A stretch of DNA of 64,000 nt from Sphingopyxis sp. H053. GTDB taxonomy: Bacteria > Pseudomonadota > Alphaproteobacteria > Sphingomonadales > Sphingomonadaceae. Made by a program: the position numbers and the translations under genes. Below, piece after piece: positions 18,301 to 26,954 of this stretch. Within the stretch, counting starts at the first letter, position 1. The number at the start of each line of letters is the position of its first letter. The notes beneath the pieces are model-generated. The model saw only the letters and a list, made by a program, of their open reading frames with translations, had not been told where the DNA came from and searched no databases. The stretch covers positions 39,343 to 103,342 of the forward strand of contig NZ_LNRU01000015.1 of the NCBI RefSeq assembly GCF_001468225.1. Direction: 5' to 3'.

Positions 18301-18531
18301 ATGACCGATCCAGTGGCACCTCCCCCGCCCGAAGAAGAGGAAAACGAAGTGCTGCGCGCCGCGCGCGAGCGCCAGCAGCAGCGCGAAGCCGCCGAGGCGG
18401 CGCAGGCGGCCGATGAGGAAGAGGCCAAGGGCAAGCGCGGCTGGAAGACCGCGGCCGCCGCTGGCCTCGGCATCGGCTCGGCTGCGGTGATCGCGGCCTT
18501 GCTCTACGCGAACCGCGGCAAGATCAAGTGA
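18301..18531 (+). CDS. Small protein with acidic helix and C-terminal membrane anchor
   Basis: 76 residues. The first half is proline- and glutamate-rich and becomes a charged helix (LRAARERQQQREAAEAAQAA). The last third is one hydrophobic stretch (AAAAGLGIGSAAVIAALLYA) ending NRGKIK, so it is probably tail-anchored. It starts 27 bases after ald and may be cotranscribed. I recognise no family. Confidence 0.7.
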   Translation: MTDPVAPPPPEEEENEVLRAARERQQQREAAEAAQAADEEEAKGKRGWKTAAAAGLGIGSAAVIAALLYANRGKIK

Positions 18532-18577
18532 GGCATGTCCCCGTGTCCGCGCCCGTGACCGGGCCGGGGGCTCTTTG

Positions 18578-19648
18578 ATGCGCAGGATCGCCGCCCTTTG
18601 GGCCGTCGCGGCCGGGCTCGCGGCGTTTCAGCCTGCGCTCGCGGCGCCGGGCGCGTCCGCTTTCCCGTGGACCGCGCCCGCGACGACGCAAGTCGTCACC
18701 GAGGACCGCCGTTTTATGAGCGGCGACACCGAGCTTTCGGGGACGCTGATCCTGCCGCGGAGCACCAGGCCGGTGGCGGTCGTCGTCGTAACGCACAGCG
18801 CGTCGTCGCCGCTCCGCGGCGCGTCGCTTTACGATCATCTCAAGACCGCCCTGCCTGCGCTCGGCATCGCGGTCTTCGTCTATGACCGGCGCGGTTCGGG
18901 CCAGTCGGGCACGAAGACGGCCGGCGGCGACTTTGCCGTCCTTGCCGACGATGCCATTGCCGCGGCGCAGAGCCTGAAGGCCGATCCGCGCATCGACCCG
19001 AAGCGCATCGGCACCTGGGGGCTGAGCCAGGGCGGCTGGATATCGCCGCTGGCGGCGTCGCGAAGCCCCGATATCGCCTTTGTGATCGCGGTGTCGGCGC
19101 CGGTCGTCACCGCCGACGTGCAGATGCTCTTCTCCTCGACCAACCACCTGAGGGCGAACGGCCATTCGCAGGCCGAGATCGATCAGATGACCGCGACGCG
19201 AAAGGCGGTCGACGACTATATGCGCGGAACGGCGAGCCGCGAGGCCGCGCAGAAAATGATCGATGCGGCAAAGACCCAGCCGTGGTTCAAATATACCTAT
19301 ATGGGCGAAACGATCCGCGACCGCGCCGTTTCGGGTTGGCGCCGCGAGATCGAGAATGATCCGCTGAAGAATCTGTCGGCGGTCAGCGTGCCGACGCTCG
19401 TCCTGTATGGCGCCGACGATGCGGTGGTGCCGGTCGCCGTCTCGGTCGAGCGCTTGCAGGCCGCCGCCGCGCAGATGCCGAAACTGACGGTGCACAGCAT
19501 CGCGGGCGCCGATCACGCGATGCAGATGTCGGCCGATCAGAAAATCTCGCTCGATCCCAAGCACGACGGCACCGAACGGCCGGATTCGTCCGAATATATC
19601 GCCGTTCTTGCCAGCTGGCTCGCGCTCAACGGGTATGTGACGCGCTGA
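18578..19648 (+). CDS. Exported alpha/beta hydrolase
   Basis: A 356-residue secreted hydrolase. ATG at 18578 gives the signal peptide MRRIAALWAVAAGLAAFQPA. The fold is clear: oxyanion region VVVTHSASS, YDRRGSGQS, the nucleophile elbow GLSQGG (serine), acid VLYGADDAVVP and catalytic histidine in AGADHAMQ. Such proteins cleave esters or peptides in the periplasm; the substrate is unknown. Confidence 0.85.
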   Translation: MRRIAALWAVAAGLAAFQPALAAPGASAFPWTAPATTQVVTEDRRFMSGDTELSGTLILPRSTRPVAVVVVTHSASSPLRGASLYDHLKTALPALGIAVFVYDRRGSGQSGTKTAGGDFAVLADDAIAAAQSLKADPRIDPKRIGTWGLSQGGWISPLAASRSPDIAFVIAVSAPVVTADVQMLFSSTNHLRANGHSQAEIDQMTATRKAVDDYMRGTASREAAQKMIDAAKTQPWFKYTYMGETIRDRAVSGWRREIENDPLKNLSAVSVPTLVLYGADDAVVPVAVSVERLQAAAAQMPKLTVHSIAGADHAMQMSADQKISLDPKHDGTERPDSSEYIAVLASWLALNGYVTR

Positions 19649-19650
19649 AT

Positions 19651-19674
19651 ATCGCGGAAGGCGGCGATTTTTTT
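19651..19674 (+). terminator. Weak rho-independent terminator candidate after the hydrolase
   Basis: ATCGC and GCGAT form a 5-base stem followed at once by seven T residues. The stem is short, so activity is uncertain. It lies in the gap before sdhC, where TTGCCT, 17 bases, then CATATC (19673-19701) could serve as a poor sigma-70 promoter. Confidence 0.35.
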
Positions 19675-19759
19675 GCCTATGCTCCTAAGCAATTGCATAT
19701 CGCGGCGGGAAGGCTTAACCGGCACCGCATCGACCGTTTAGAGTCAAGACAGGGCTGAT

Positions 19760-20203
19760 ATGGCTGGCAACGAACCGAGTGCGCGTCCGCGCTCCCCGCA
19801 TTTGCAGGTATATAAATGGACCCCCGCGATGGCGGTCTCGATCCTTCATCGCGCGAGCGGTGACGGTCTCGCGATTGTTGGTGCGTGCATGTTCCTCTGG
19901 TGGCTTGGCGCGCTCGCGGCCGGTCCCGACGCGTATGCCGCATTCCTCGCCTGCGTCTGGCACGATCCCAGCCCCGACGTCGGCATCGTTCACCAGATCA
20001 CCAATATCGTCGGCAAGGTCGTGCTTGTCGGCCTGACCTGGGCCTTTTTCCAGCATCTCTTTTCGGGGCTGCGCCACTTCGTGCTCGATACGGGCGCCGG
20101 TTACGAACTGAAGACCAACAAGCTCTGGTCGATCGCCGTGATCACCGGGGGCGTCCTCGCGACCGCCGCGACCTGGCTCTATATCATGGCGGAGGCACTC
20201 TGA
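19760..20203 (+). CDS. sdhC: Succinate dehydrogenase cytochrome b556 subunit
   Basis: A 147-residue membrane anchor of complex II with three hydrophobic helices. The family motifs SILHRASGDGL (quinone site) and SGLRHFVLDTG (heme ligand histidine) are present. It holds heme b and the ubiquinone site. Its stop overlaps the sdhD start (TGATG). Confidence 0.93.
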   Translation: MAGNEPSARPRSPHLQVYKWTPAMAVSILHRASGDGLAIVGACMFLWWLGALAAGPDAYAAFLACVWHDPSPDVGIVHQITNIVGKVVLVGLTWAFFQHLFSGLRHFVLDTGAGYELKTNKLWSIAVITGGVLATAATWLYIMAEAL

Positions 20204-20610
20204 TGGGCAATGGCACGCATCTGGGCAAGGTCCGCGGCCTCGGCTCGTCGGGGCATGGCTCGCAGCATTGGCTGCAACAGCGGCTGACCGCGCTCGCCAA
20301 TATCCTCCTCGTCGGCTTCCTGTTCGTTTCGCTGGTCCGTCTGCCGCTCGGCGATCATGCTGCGGTGTTGCGCTGGGCATCGAATCCCACCGTCGCGCTC
20401 GCGCTGATCCTGATGGTGGTCAGCGTCTTCTGGCACCTGCGGCTTGGCCTGACGGTGCTGATCGAGGACTATGTCCATGGCGAGGCGACGCGTCTGCTGT
20501 CGCTCGTCCTTCTCAACTTCTACGCGATCGGCGGCGCCGCCTACGGCATTTTTGCCATTGTCCGTATCGTGCTTGCGCCCGCCGCCGGGCTCGCTCCGGG
20601 GGGCATGTAA
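20203..20610 (+). CDS. sdhD: Succinate dehydrogenase membrane anchor subunit
   Basis: 135 residues with three membrane helices. The N-terminus SGHGSQHWLQQRLTALANI and the segment HLRLGLTVLIEDYVHGE are typical of alphaproteobacterial SdhD, carrying the second heme and quinone contacts. It overlaps sdhC by one base, and sdhA begins one base after its stop. Confidence 0.92.
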   Translation: MGNGTHLGKVRGLGSSGHGSQHWLQQRLTALANILLVGFLFVSLVRLPLGDHAAVLRWASNPTVALALILMVVSVFWHLRLGLTVLIEDYVHGEATRLLSLVLLNFYAIGGAAYGIFAIVRIVLAPAAGLAPGGM

Positions 20611-20611
20611 G

Positions 20612-22414
20612 ATGACCGACGCCTACAAGATCATCGACCATATCTATGACACCGTCGTCGTCGGCGCCGGCGGCTCGGGCCTGCGCGCCACGATGGGCAG
20701 CGCCGAAGCGGGGCTCAAGACCGCCTGCATCACCAAGGTGTTCCCGACGCGCAGCCACACCGTCGCGGCGCAGGGCGGCATCGCCGCCAGCCTCGGCAAC
20801 AATTCGCCCGACCATTGGCAATGGCATATGTACGACACCGTCAAGGGCTCCGACTGGCTCGGCGACCAGGACGCGATCGAATATATGGTGCGCGAGGCAC
20901 CGAACGCGGTCTACGAACTCGAACACGCCGGTGTGCCGTTTTCGCGCAACGCCGACGGCACCATCTACCAGCGCCCCTTTGGTGGCCACATGCAGAATAT
21001 GGGCGAAGGCCCGCCGGTGCAGCGCACCGCCGCCGCGGCCGACCGTACCGGCCATGCGATGCTGCACGCGCTCTACCAGCAGTCGCTGAAATATGACGCC
21101 GACTTCTTCGTCGAATATTTCGCGCTCGACCTGATCATGGAAAATGGCGCCTGCCGGGGCGTCATCGCGATGTGCCTCGAAGATGGCAGCATCCACCGCT
21201 TCCGTTCGCAGGCCGTCGTGCTCGCGACGGGCGGCTACGGGCGCTGCTATTTCACCGCCACGTCAGCCCACACCTGCACCGGCGACGGCGGCGGCATGGT
21301 GCTGCGCGCCGGCCTGCCTTTGCAGGACATGGAATTCGTCCAGTTCCACCCGACCGGCATCTATGGCGCCGGCGTGCTCATCACCGAGGGTGCGCGCGGC
21401 GAGGGCGGCTACCTCACCAATTCCGAAGGCGAGCGTTTCATGGAACGCTATGCCCCGTCGGCGAAAGACCTCGCCTCACGCGATGTCGTGTCGCGCTCGA
21501 TGGCGCTCGAAATCCGCGAAGGCCGCGGCGTCGGGCCGCACAACGACCACATCTATCTGCACCTCGACCATATCGACCCCGCGGTGCTCGCCGAGCGCCT
21601 GCCCGGGATTACCGAGAGCGGCAAGATTTTCGCCGGCGTCGACCTGACGCGCCAGCCGCTCCCCGTCGTGCCGACGGTCCACTACAATATGGGCGGCATC
21701 CCCTGTAACTATCATGGCGAAGTCGTGACCTTGGGCAAGGACGGTCCCGACACCGTCGTCCCCGGCCTGTTTGCGGTCGGCGAGGCCGCCTGCGTGTCGG
21801 TTCACGGCGCGAACCGCCTCGGCTCGAACAGCCTGATCGACCTCGTGGTCTTCGGTCGCGCGACCGGGCATCGCCTCAAGGAAATCCTGACCCCCGGCGC
21901 GGCGCAGCAGCCGCTGCCGAAGGACAGCGCCGACCTCGCATTGGGCCGCCTCGACCATTTCCGCAACGCCAATGGCGGGTCGCCAACGGCCGAGATCCGT
22001 ACCGAGATGCAGCGCGCGATGTCGGCGCACGCCGCGGTGTTCCGCACCGACGAACTGATGGCCGAGGGCAAGGAAAAGCTCACCAAGACCTATCAGCGGA
22101 TGAACGACGTTCATGTCACCGACCGCAGCCTGATCTGGAACACCGACCTCATCGAAACGCTCGAGCTCGACAACCTCATCGCGCAGGCGACGGTGACGAT
22201 GCATTCGGCGTTCAACCGCAAGGAAAGCCGCGGCGCCCACGCGCACGAGGATTTCCCGAACCGCGACGACGCGAACTGGATGAAGCACACGATCAGCTGG
22301 TTCGACGGCTGGGGCGGCAAGGGCGGCGGCGTCCGCCTCGATTACCGCCCGGTCCACGAATATACGCTGTCGGACGACGTCGAATATATCAAGCCGAAGG
22401 CGCGGGTTTACTGA
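20612..22414 (+). CDS. sdhA: Succinate dehydrogenase flavoprotein subunit
   Basis: A 600-residue FAD enzyme oxidising succinate to fumarate. ATG at 20612 (MTDAYKIIDHIYDTVVVGAG) is the family start. The FAD loop is VVGAGGSGLRATMG, and the covalent flavin histidine is in RSHTVAAQGG. The catalytic regions QFHPTGIYGAG and GANRLGSNSL are present. The iron-sulfur subunit sdhB, which often follows, is absent here: a convergent unrelated gene comes next. Confidence 0.97.
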   Translation: MTDAYKIIDHIYDTVVVGAGGSGLRATMGSAEAGLKTACITKVFPTRSHTVAAQGGIAASLGNNSPDHWQWHMYDTVKGSDWLGDQDAIEYMVREAPNAVYELEHAGVPFSRNADGTIYQRPFGGHMQNMGEGPPVQRTAAAADRTGHAMLHALYQQSLKYDADFFVEYFALDLIMENGACRGVIAMCLEDGSIHRFRSQAVVLATGGYGRCYFTATSAHTCTGDGGGMVLRAGLPLQDMEFVQFHPTGIYGAGVLITEGARGEGGYLTNSEGERFMERYAPSAKDLASRDVVSRSMALEIREGRGVGPHNDHIYLHLDHIDPAVLAERLPGITESGKIFAGVDLTRQPLPVVPTVHYNMGGIPCNYHGEVVTLGKDGPDTVVPGLFAVGEAACVSVHGANRLGSNSLIDLVVFGRATGHRLKEILTPGAAQQPLPKDSADLALGRLDHFRNANGGSPTAEIRTEMQRAMSAHAAVFRTDELMAEGKEKLTKTYQRMNDVHVTDRSLIWNTDLIETLELDNLIAQATVTMHSAFNRKESRGAHAHEDFPNRDDANWMKHTISWFDGWGGKGGGVRLDYRPVHEYTLSDDVEYIKPKARVY

Positions 22415-22432
22415 TCGGTTTTAGCGGATAAG

Positions 22433-22458
22433 CGGGGTCGCGAGCGATCGCGGCCCCG
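22433..22458. terminator. Bidirectional hairpin between sdhA and the convergent gene
   Basis: An 11-base near-perfect stem (CGGGGTCGCGA with TCGCGGCCCCG, one G-T pair) closed by a GCGA loop, which is a GNRA tetraloop. It lies 18 bases after the sdhA stop and 21 bases from the end of the convergent small gene, so it could end transcripts from both sides. No long T run follows. Confidence 0.55.
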
Positions 22459-22479
22459 TTCGCTTGATTATCGGCTTCG

Positions 22480-22773
22480 CTACTCGCCGAACAGGCTGCG
22501 CACCGGGTTGATGTCGGAAAAGGGCACATCGACGTCGTTGCCCATGATCCACAGCTTCTGGCACGCGATGGCAAAGAACATCACCGCGATCGTCCAGACG
22601 ATGAAGGTCTTGCGGGCGATCCAGCGGCGCTCGGCCTCTTCGGCCCTGGCGCGGGCCTTATAGTCGATGCCCAGCTCGCCTTCGAATTCGGCGACAAGCT
22701 GTGCGCGGCGGGTACGCGAAATATTCGCGATACTCGCGTCTCCCTCTTCGCTTGTCGATCGGCGTTTTGCCAT
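22480..22773 (-). CDS. Small single-span membrane protein
   Basis: 97 residues. A charged N-terminal cytoplasmic half (SRTRRAQLVAEFEGELGIDY, AEEAERRW) precedes one hydrophobic segment (FIVWTIAVMFFAIACQKLWI). No family is recognised. The 71-base gap upstream contains a perfect GGTTAACC palindrome at 22832-22839, whose role is unknown. Confidence 0.7.
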   Translation of the reverse strand: MAKRRSTSEEGDASIANISRTRRAQLVAEFEGELGIDYKARARAEEAERRWIARKTFIVWTIAVMFFAIACQKLWIMGNDVDVPFSDINPVRSLFGE

Positions 22774-22844
22774 GATCCACCTTGGCCCAGCTAGTCCTGT
22801 TCATAGCTATAGCGCCCAGCTCCTGCCAATTGGTTAACCCGGCG

Positions 22845-23126
22845 CTATCGGCTCGTCGCAATCCCGATCAATTTGGCGCGCGCGCTCGCCCCGCGAAGCA
22901 GCGTCAAATCGCGCGGCGGGCGGCCGAGCGCCGCGGCGAGCAGGCGCAGCACCGCGTCGTTCGCGGCGCCGTCGGCGGGCGGGGAAGTCACACGGACATG
23001 CACGGTTTCGTCCTCGACCCGGATCTCGTCGTGACGCGCACCGGGCGTGACCCGCACTGCAATCCGTCCCGACGCGGCGAGTGCGCTGAGCGCCTCGGTC
23101 AGCGCCGGGTCGGGCCGATATTTCAG
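22845..23126 (-). CDS. DUF167 / YggU family protein
   Basis: About 93 residues of DUF167: AVRVTPGARHDEI, VHVRVTSPPADGAANDAVLR and the ending LLRGASARAKLIGI. The start is uncertain because no ATG exists in frame. A CTG at 23126 overlaps the stop of the upstream oxidoreductase (CTGA), which would couple translation. A GTG at residue 24 (IAVRV) would remove little of the domain. Function of the family is unsettled. Confidence 0.75.
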   Translation of the reverse strand: MKYRPDPALTEALSALAASGRIAVRVTPGARHDEIRVEDETVHVRVTSPPADGAANDAVLRLLAAALGRPPRDLTLLRGASARAKLIGIATSR

Positions 23127-24121
23127 ACGGTGACGACCAGCTTGCCGACCGCCGTCCGGTCGCCGAGCTTGGCGATCGCCTTGCCGCCGTCGGCGAGGGC
23201 GAAGCTCTCGGTCACCCGCGGCTGGATCTTGCCCTGCTCCCACAGCTGGAACAGCCGCGCGATATTGGCGCGGTTGCGCAGCGGTTCGCGCGCTACAAAT
23301 GCACCCCAGAACACGCCCGCGACGTCGCAGCTCTTGAGCAAAGTGAGGTTGAGCGGCAGGCGCGGAATGCCCGCGGGGAAGCCGACGACGAGGTAGCGGC
23401 CCTCCCATGCGATCGAACGCAGCGCGGGCTCGGCATAATCGCCGCCGACCGCGTCATAGATGACGTTGGCGCCATTCGGGCCAACGGCTTCCTTGAACTT
23501 GTTCGCAAGCTCCTTCGACTGGTCCTTGTCGAACGGCTGGCGGCCATAGACGACGACCTCGTCGGCGCCCGCAGCCCGAGCGATGTCGGCCTTTTCCTCG
23601 CTCGACACGCCGGCGACGACGCGCGCGCCGAACGCCTTGCCCAGCTCGACCGCGGCAATGCCGACGCCGCCCGATGCGCCGAGCACGAGCAAGGTGTCGC
23701 CTTCCTCGATATGCCCGCGGTCGACGAGCGCATGGATGCTGGTGCCATAGGTCATCAACAGCGACGCGCCCGCGGCGAAATCATGCGCCTCGGGCAGGTG
23801 ATAGACATTGTGCACCGATACCGCGACGGCTTCGGACATGCCGCCATTGCCGCAGCCCGCGATCACGCGGTCGCCGACCTTGAACTCGGTGACGCCCTCG
23901 CCGACCTCGGCGACCAGCCCCGCGACTTCGCCGCCGGGGGCGAAGGGGCGCTCGGGGCGGAACTGATATTTATCCTCGATGATCAGCACGTCGGGGAAGT
24001 TGACCGCGCAGGCCTTCACGTCGATCACGATCTGGCCCTTGCCCGCGGTCGGGCGCGGCAGTTCGCCCAATGTGAGCGTTTCGGGGCCGCCGGTTGCGGT
24101 CGACAAGAGAGCCTTCATCAT
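23123..24121 (-). CDS. NADPH:quinone oxidoreductase family (zinc-free MDR)
   Basis: A 332-residue medium-chain reductase: GroES-like half, then the nucleotide loop LGASGGVGIAAVELG. It lacks the zinc-ligand cysteines of alcohol dehydrogenases. Typical family segments include AVNFPDVLIIEDKYQ and AGAEVV-type loops. Two adjacent ATG codons (24121 and 24118) follow AGGAG; the second has better spacing. It probably reduces quinones or enoyl substrates with NADPH. Confidence 0.88.
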   Translation of the reverse strand: MMKALLSTATGGPETLTLGELPRPTAGKGQIVIDVKACAVNFPDVLIIEDKYQFRPERPFAPGGEVAGLVAEVGEGVTEFKVGDRVIAGCGNGGMSEAVAVSVHNVYHLPEAHDFAAGASLLMTYGTSIHALVDRGHIEEGDTLLVLGASGGVGIAAVELGKAFGARVVAGVSSEEKADIARAAGADEVVVYGRQPFDKDQSKELANKFKEAVGPNGANVIYDAVGGDYAEPALRSIAWEGRYLVVGFPAGIPRLPLNLTLLKSCDVAGVFWGAFVAREPLRNRANIARLFQLWEQGKIQPRVTESFALADGGKAIAKLGDRTAVGKLVVTV

Positions 24122-24149
24122 CTTCTCCTCTTATGATGTTCGTGCGATA

Positions 24150-24740
24150 TTATGCGGCAGGACGCATCCACGGCCGATCTGCGTCGAGCTTTTTCTCATA
24201 AGCGCCTATCGCCGCGTCGCTCTTTTCGGTCAGCGAAATCTCGTCGAGCCCTTCGAGCAGGCACATCTTGCGGAACGGGTCGATCTCGAAGCTGAAACGG
24301 TCCTGGAACTGCGTCGTCACCGTCTGATGCTCGAGGTCGACGAAGACCGGATCGGTCGTCGCGACCTCCATCAACCGGTCGATAGCGGCTTGCGGCAACA
24401 CCACGGGCAGGATGCCGTTCTTCACCGCATTGCCCGAGAAAATGTCCGAGTAAGACGGAGCAATCACGACGCGGATGCCAAGGTCGCCGAGCGCCCACGC
24501 CGCATGCTCGCGGCTCGACCCGCAGCCGAAATTGTCGCCCGCGATCAGGATCGGCGCGCCCTTGAAATCGGCGCTGTCGAACAGATTGTCGGGATCGGCG
24601 CGCAGGCTTTCGAACGCGCCGCGGCCCATGCCCTCGCGCGTCGTCGTCTTGAGCCAATGCGCGGGAATGATCACGTCGGTGTCGACATTCTTGAGCCCGA
24701 ACGGAATCGCGCGGCCTTCGACCTTGTCGAGCGGGGTCAT
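24150..24740 (-). CDS. leuD: 3-isopropylmalate dehydratase small subunit
   Basis: 196 residues. It pairs with LeuC to isomerise 2- to 3-isopropylmalate in leucine synthesis. ATG at 24740 (MTPLDKVEGRAIPFGLKNVD) overlaps the leuC stop (ATGA). The swivel-domain motif GDNFGCGSSREHAAW and the segment YSDIFSGNAVKNGILPV are diagnostic. Confidence 0.95.
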   Translation of the reverse strand: MTPLDKVEGRAIPFGLKNVDTDVIIPAHWLKTTTREGMGRGAFESLRADPDNLFDSADFKGAPILIAGDNFGCGSSREHAAWALGDLGIRVVIAPSYSDIFSGNAVKNGILPVVLPQAAIDRLMEVATTDPVFVDLEHQTVTTQFQDRFSFEIDPFRKMCLLEGLDEISLTEKSDAAIGAYEKKLDADRPWMRPAA

Positions 24741-26176
24741 GCCATCAATTCCCGTACGTCGGTGAGCTTGCCCGTCACCGCCGCCGCCGCCGCCATCGCG
24801 GGGCTGACGAGGTGCGTGCGCGCGCCCGGCCCTTGGCGGCCGACGAAATTGCGGTTGCTCGTCGAGGCGCAGCGTTCGCCCGCGGGCACCTTGTCGGGGT
24901 TCATCGCGAGGCACGCCGAACAGCCCGGTTCGCGCCATTCGAGCCCCGCGTCGGTGAAGATGCGGTCGAGCCCCTCGGCCTCGGCCTGCGCCTTCACGAG
25001 GCCCGATCCGGGGACGACGATCGCCCATTTGACATTATCGGCCTTGTGGCGGCCCTTGATCACCGCCGCGGCGGCGCGCAGGTCCTCGATGCGGCTGTTG
25101 GTGCAGCTGCCGATGAAGATATTCTCGACCGGCACATCCTGCATCCGCGTGCCGGGTTCAAGGCCCATGTACGCGAGCGATTTGGCGGCGGCGGCTTGCT
25201 TCGACGGGTCGGCAAAACTTGCCGGATCGGGGACGATGCCGGTGATCGGCACGACATCCTCGGGGCTGGTGCCCCAGGTGACGCTCGGCGCGATGTCGGC
25301 GGCGTCGATGACGACGGTCTTGTCATAGGTCGCGCCGGGATCGGTCGCGAGGCTTTTCCAGTAAGCGACCGCGGCGTCCCAATCGGCGCCCTTCGGCGCA
25401 TAGGGGCGGCCCTTCAGATATTCGAATGTCGTCTCGTCGGGCGCGATCAGGCCCGCGCGCGCGCCGCCTTCGATCGCCATATTGCTGACCGTCAGCCGGC
25501 CCTCGACCGACAGCGCACGGATCGCGCTGCCGGTATATTCGATGACATGGCCGGTGCCGCCCGCGGCGCCGATGACGCCGGTGATGTGGAGGATGATGTC
25601 TTTCGCCGACACGCCGGGGCCGACCTCGCCCTCGACGCGCACTTCCATTGTCTTCGACGGCTGGAGCAGCAGCGTCTGCGTCGCGAGCACATGCTCGACC
25701 TCGCTCGTCCCGATGCCGAAGGCGAGCGCGCCGATGCCGCCGTGGCACGCGGTATGGCTGTCGCCGCAGACGATCGTCGTGCCGGGCAGCGAAAAGCCCT
25801 GCTCGGGGCCGACGACATGGACGATGCCCTGTTCGGGCGCCGTCGCATCGATGTAGCGGATGCCGAATTCGGGGGCGTTCTTCTCGAGCGCCGCCAATTG
25901 CGCCGCGCTTTCGGGGTCGGCGATCGGCAGCTTGTTGCCCGCCGCATCGAGCCGCGCGGTCGTCGGCACATTATGGTCGGGCACCGCAATCGTAAGGTCG
26001 GGGCGGCGCACCGTGCGGCCGCTCGCGCGAAGCCCGGCAAACGCCTGCGGGCTGGTGACTTCATGGACGAGGTGACGGTCGATGAAGATCAGGCAAGTGG
26101 CATCGGGGCGCTGTTCGACGACATGCGCGTCCCAGATTTTCTCGTAAAGGGTGCGGGGCCGGGTCATGCGGTTCAC
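24737..26176 (-). CDS. leuC: 3-isopropylmalate dehydratase large subunit
   Basis: 479 residues with a [4Fe-4S] cluster bound by cysteines in FIGSCTNSRIEDLR and EPGCSACLAMNPD. The active-site block VCGDSHTACHGGIGALAFGI is present. It starts at the ATG at 26176 or, three codons later, 26167. It is coupled to leuD. leuB is not in this window. Confidence 0.96.
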   Translation of the reverse strand: MNRMTRPRTLYEKIWDAHVVEQRPDATCLIFIDRHLVHEVTSPQAFAGLRASGRTVRRPDLTIAVPDHNVPTTARLDAAGNKLPIADPESAAQLAALEKNAPEFGIRYIDATAPEQGIVHVVGPEQGFSLPGTTIVCGDSHTACHGGIGALAFGIGTSEVEHVLATQTLLLQPSKTMEVRVEGEVGPGVSAKDIILHITGVIGAAGGTGHVIEYTGSAIRALSVEGRLTVSNMAIEGGARAGLIAPDETTFEYLKGRPYAPKGADWDAAVAYWKSLATDPGATYDKTVVIDAADIAPSVTWGTSPEDVVPITGIVPDPASFADPSKQAAAAKSLAYMGLEPGTRMQDVPVENIFIGSCTNSRIEDLRAAAAVIKGRHKADNVKWAIVVPGSGLVKAQAEAEGLDRIFTDAGLEWREPGCSACLAMNPDKVPAGERCASTSNRNFVGRQGPGARTHLVSPAMAAAAAVTGKLTDVRELMA

Positions 26177-26242
26177 TTAAGCCTGCGCGACAACAATGCA
26201 AGCGAGTGGCGATCAAAAACGCAATTTTCGGTCGCCAAAAGA

Positions 26243-26330
26243 CGTCGCCCCCGCGAAGGCGGGGGCCGCTATCGGCAATTCGCTGCGGCGGCTTAAAACG
26301 ACAGCGGCCCCTGCCTTCGCAGGGGCGACG
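26243..26330. repeat. CGTCG-type palindromic repeat pair upstream of crtZ
   Basis: Left unit CGTCGCCCCCGCGAAGGCGG, right unit CTTCGCAGGGGCGACG, separated by about 35 bases. It has the same CCCGC/GCGGG core as the copies at 14244 and 48969, with G replacing A at the fifth base. It lies in the divergent leuC-crtZ gap, 20 bases before crtZ. Confidence 0.85.
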
Positions 26331-26350
26331 AGTTGGTCTATAATCCGCCC

Positions 26351-26869
26351 ATGCCGACCCTCGCCATCATAGCGCTCATTCTCGCCACCGTCGCGGCGAT
26401 GGAGGGCGTCGCCTGGGCGAGCCACAAATATATCATGCACGGCTTCGGCTGGGCGTGGCACCGCGACCACCATGAGCCGCACGACAAGGTGCTGGAAAAG
26501 AACGACCTGTTCGGCCTCGTCGGCGCCGCGTTGAGCATTTCGATGTTCGTCGTCGGCAGCCCGATGATCATGGGCGCCGCGGCGTGGGAGCCCGGAACGT
26601 GGATCGGACTCGGCGTCCTCTTCTACGGCATCATCTATACGCTGGTGCACGACGGGCTCGTCCACCAGCGCTATTTCCACTGGGTGCCGCGGCGCGGCTA
26701 TGCGAAGCGGCTGGTGCAGGCGCACAAGCTCCATCACGCCACGGTCGGCAAGGAGGGCGGGGTCAGCTTCGGCTTCGTCGTCGCGCGCGATCCGGCGAAG
26801 CTGAAGGCCGAATTGAGAGCGCAGCGCGAGGCCGGGATCGCAGTGGTGCGCGAGGCGCTGGCAGAATAA
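26351..26869 (+). CDS. crtZ: Beta-carotene hydroxylase
   Basis: A 172-residue di-iron membrane enzyme that adds 3-hydroxyl groups to beta-carotene to make zeaxanthin. All histidine motifs are present: HKYIMH, HRDHH, HDGLVHQRYFH and HKLHH. Hydrophobic segments precede and separate them. ATG at 26351 is the family start (MPTLAIIALI); a TTG at 26333 lies inside the repeat region. No other carotenoid gene is adjacent, and palindrome pairs flank it on both sides. Confidence 0.93.
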   Translation: MPTLAIIALILATVAAMEGVAWASHKYIMHGFGWAWHRDHHEPHDKVLEKNDLFGLVGAALSISMFVVGSPMIMGAAAWEPGTWIGLGVLFYGIIYTLVHDGLVHQRYFHWVPRRGYAKRLVQAHKLHHATVGKEGGVSFGFVVARDPAKLKAELRAQREAGIAVVREALAE

Positions 26870-26870
26870 C

Positions 26871-26948
26871 CGTCGCCCCCGCGAAGGCGGGGGCCGCTGG
26901 CAACCTTGCGCTACACCGACAACGGCCCCCGCCTTCGCGGGGGCGACG
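26871..26948. repeat. CGTCG-type palindromic repeat pair downstream of crtZ
   Basis: Left unit CGTCGCCCCCGCGAAGGCGG and right unit CCCGCCTTCGCGGGGGCGACG. The left unit matches that upstream of crtZ over its first 28 bases. It occupies the convergent gap between crtZ and the GST gene, where it may also act as a two-way terminator. Confidence 0.85.
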
Positions 26949-26954
26949 ATATAG

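Noticed and set aside
22832..22839. GGTTAACC as a CtrA site
   Set aside because: It is a single palindrome without the second TTAA at N7; too little to call.
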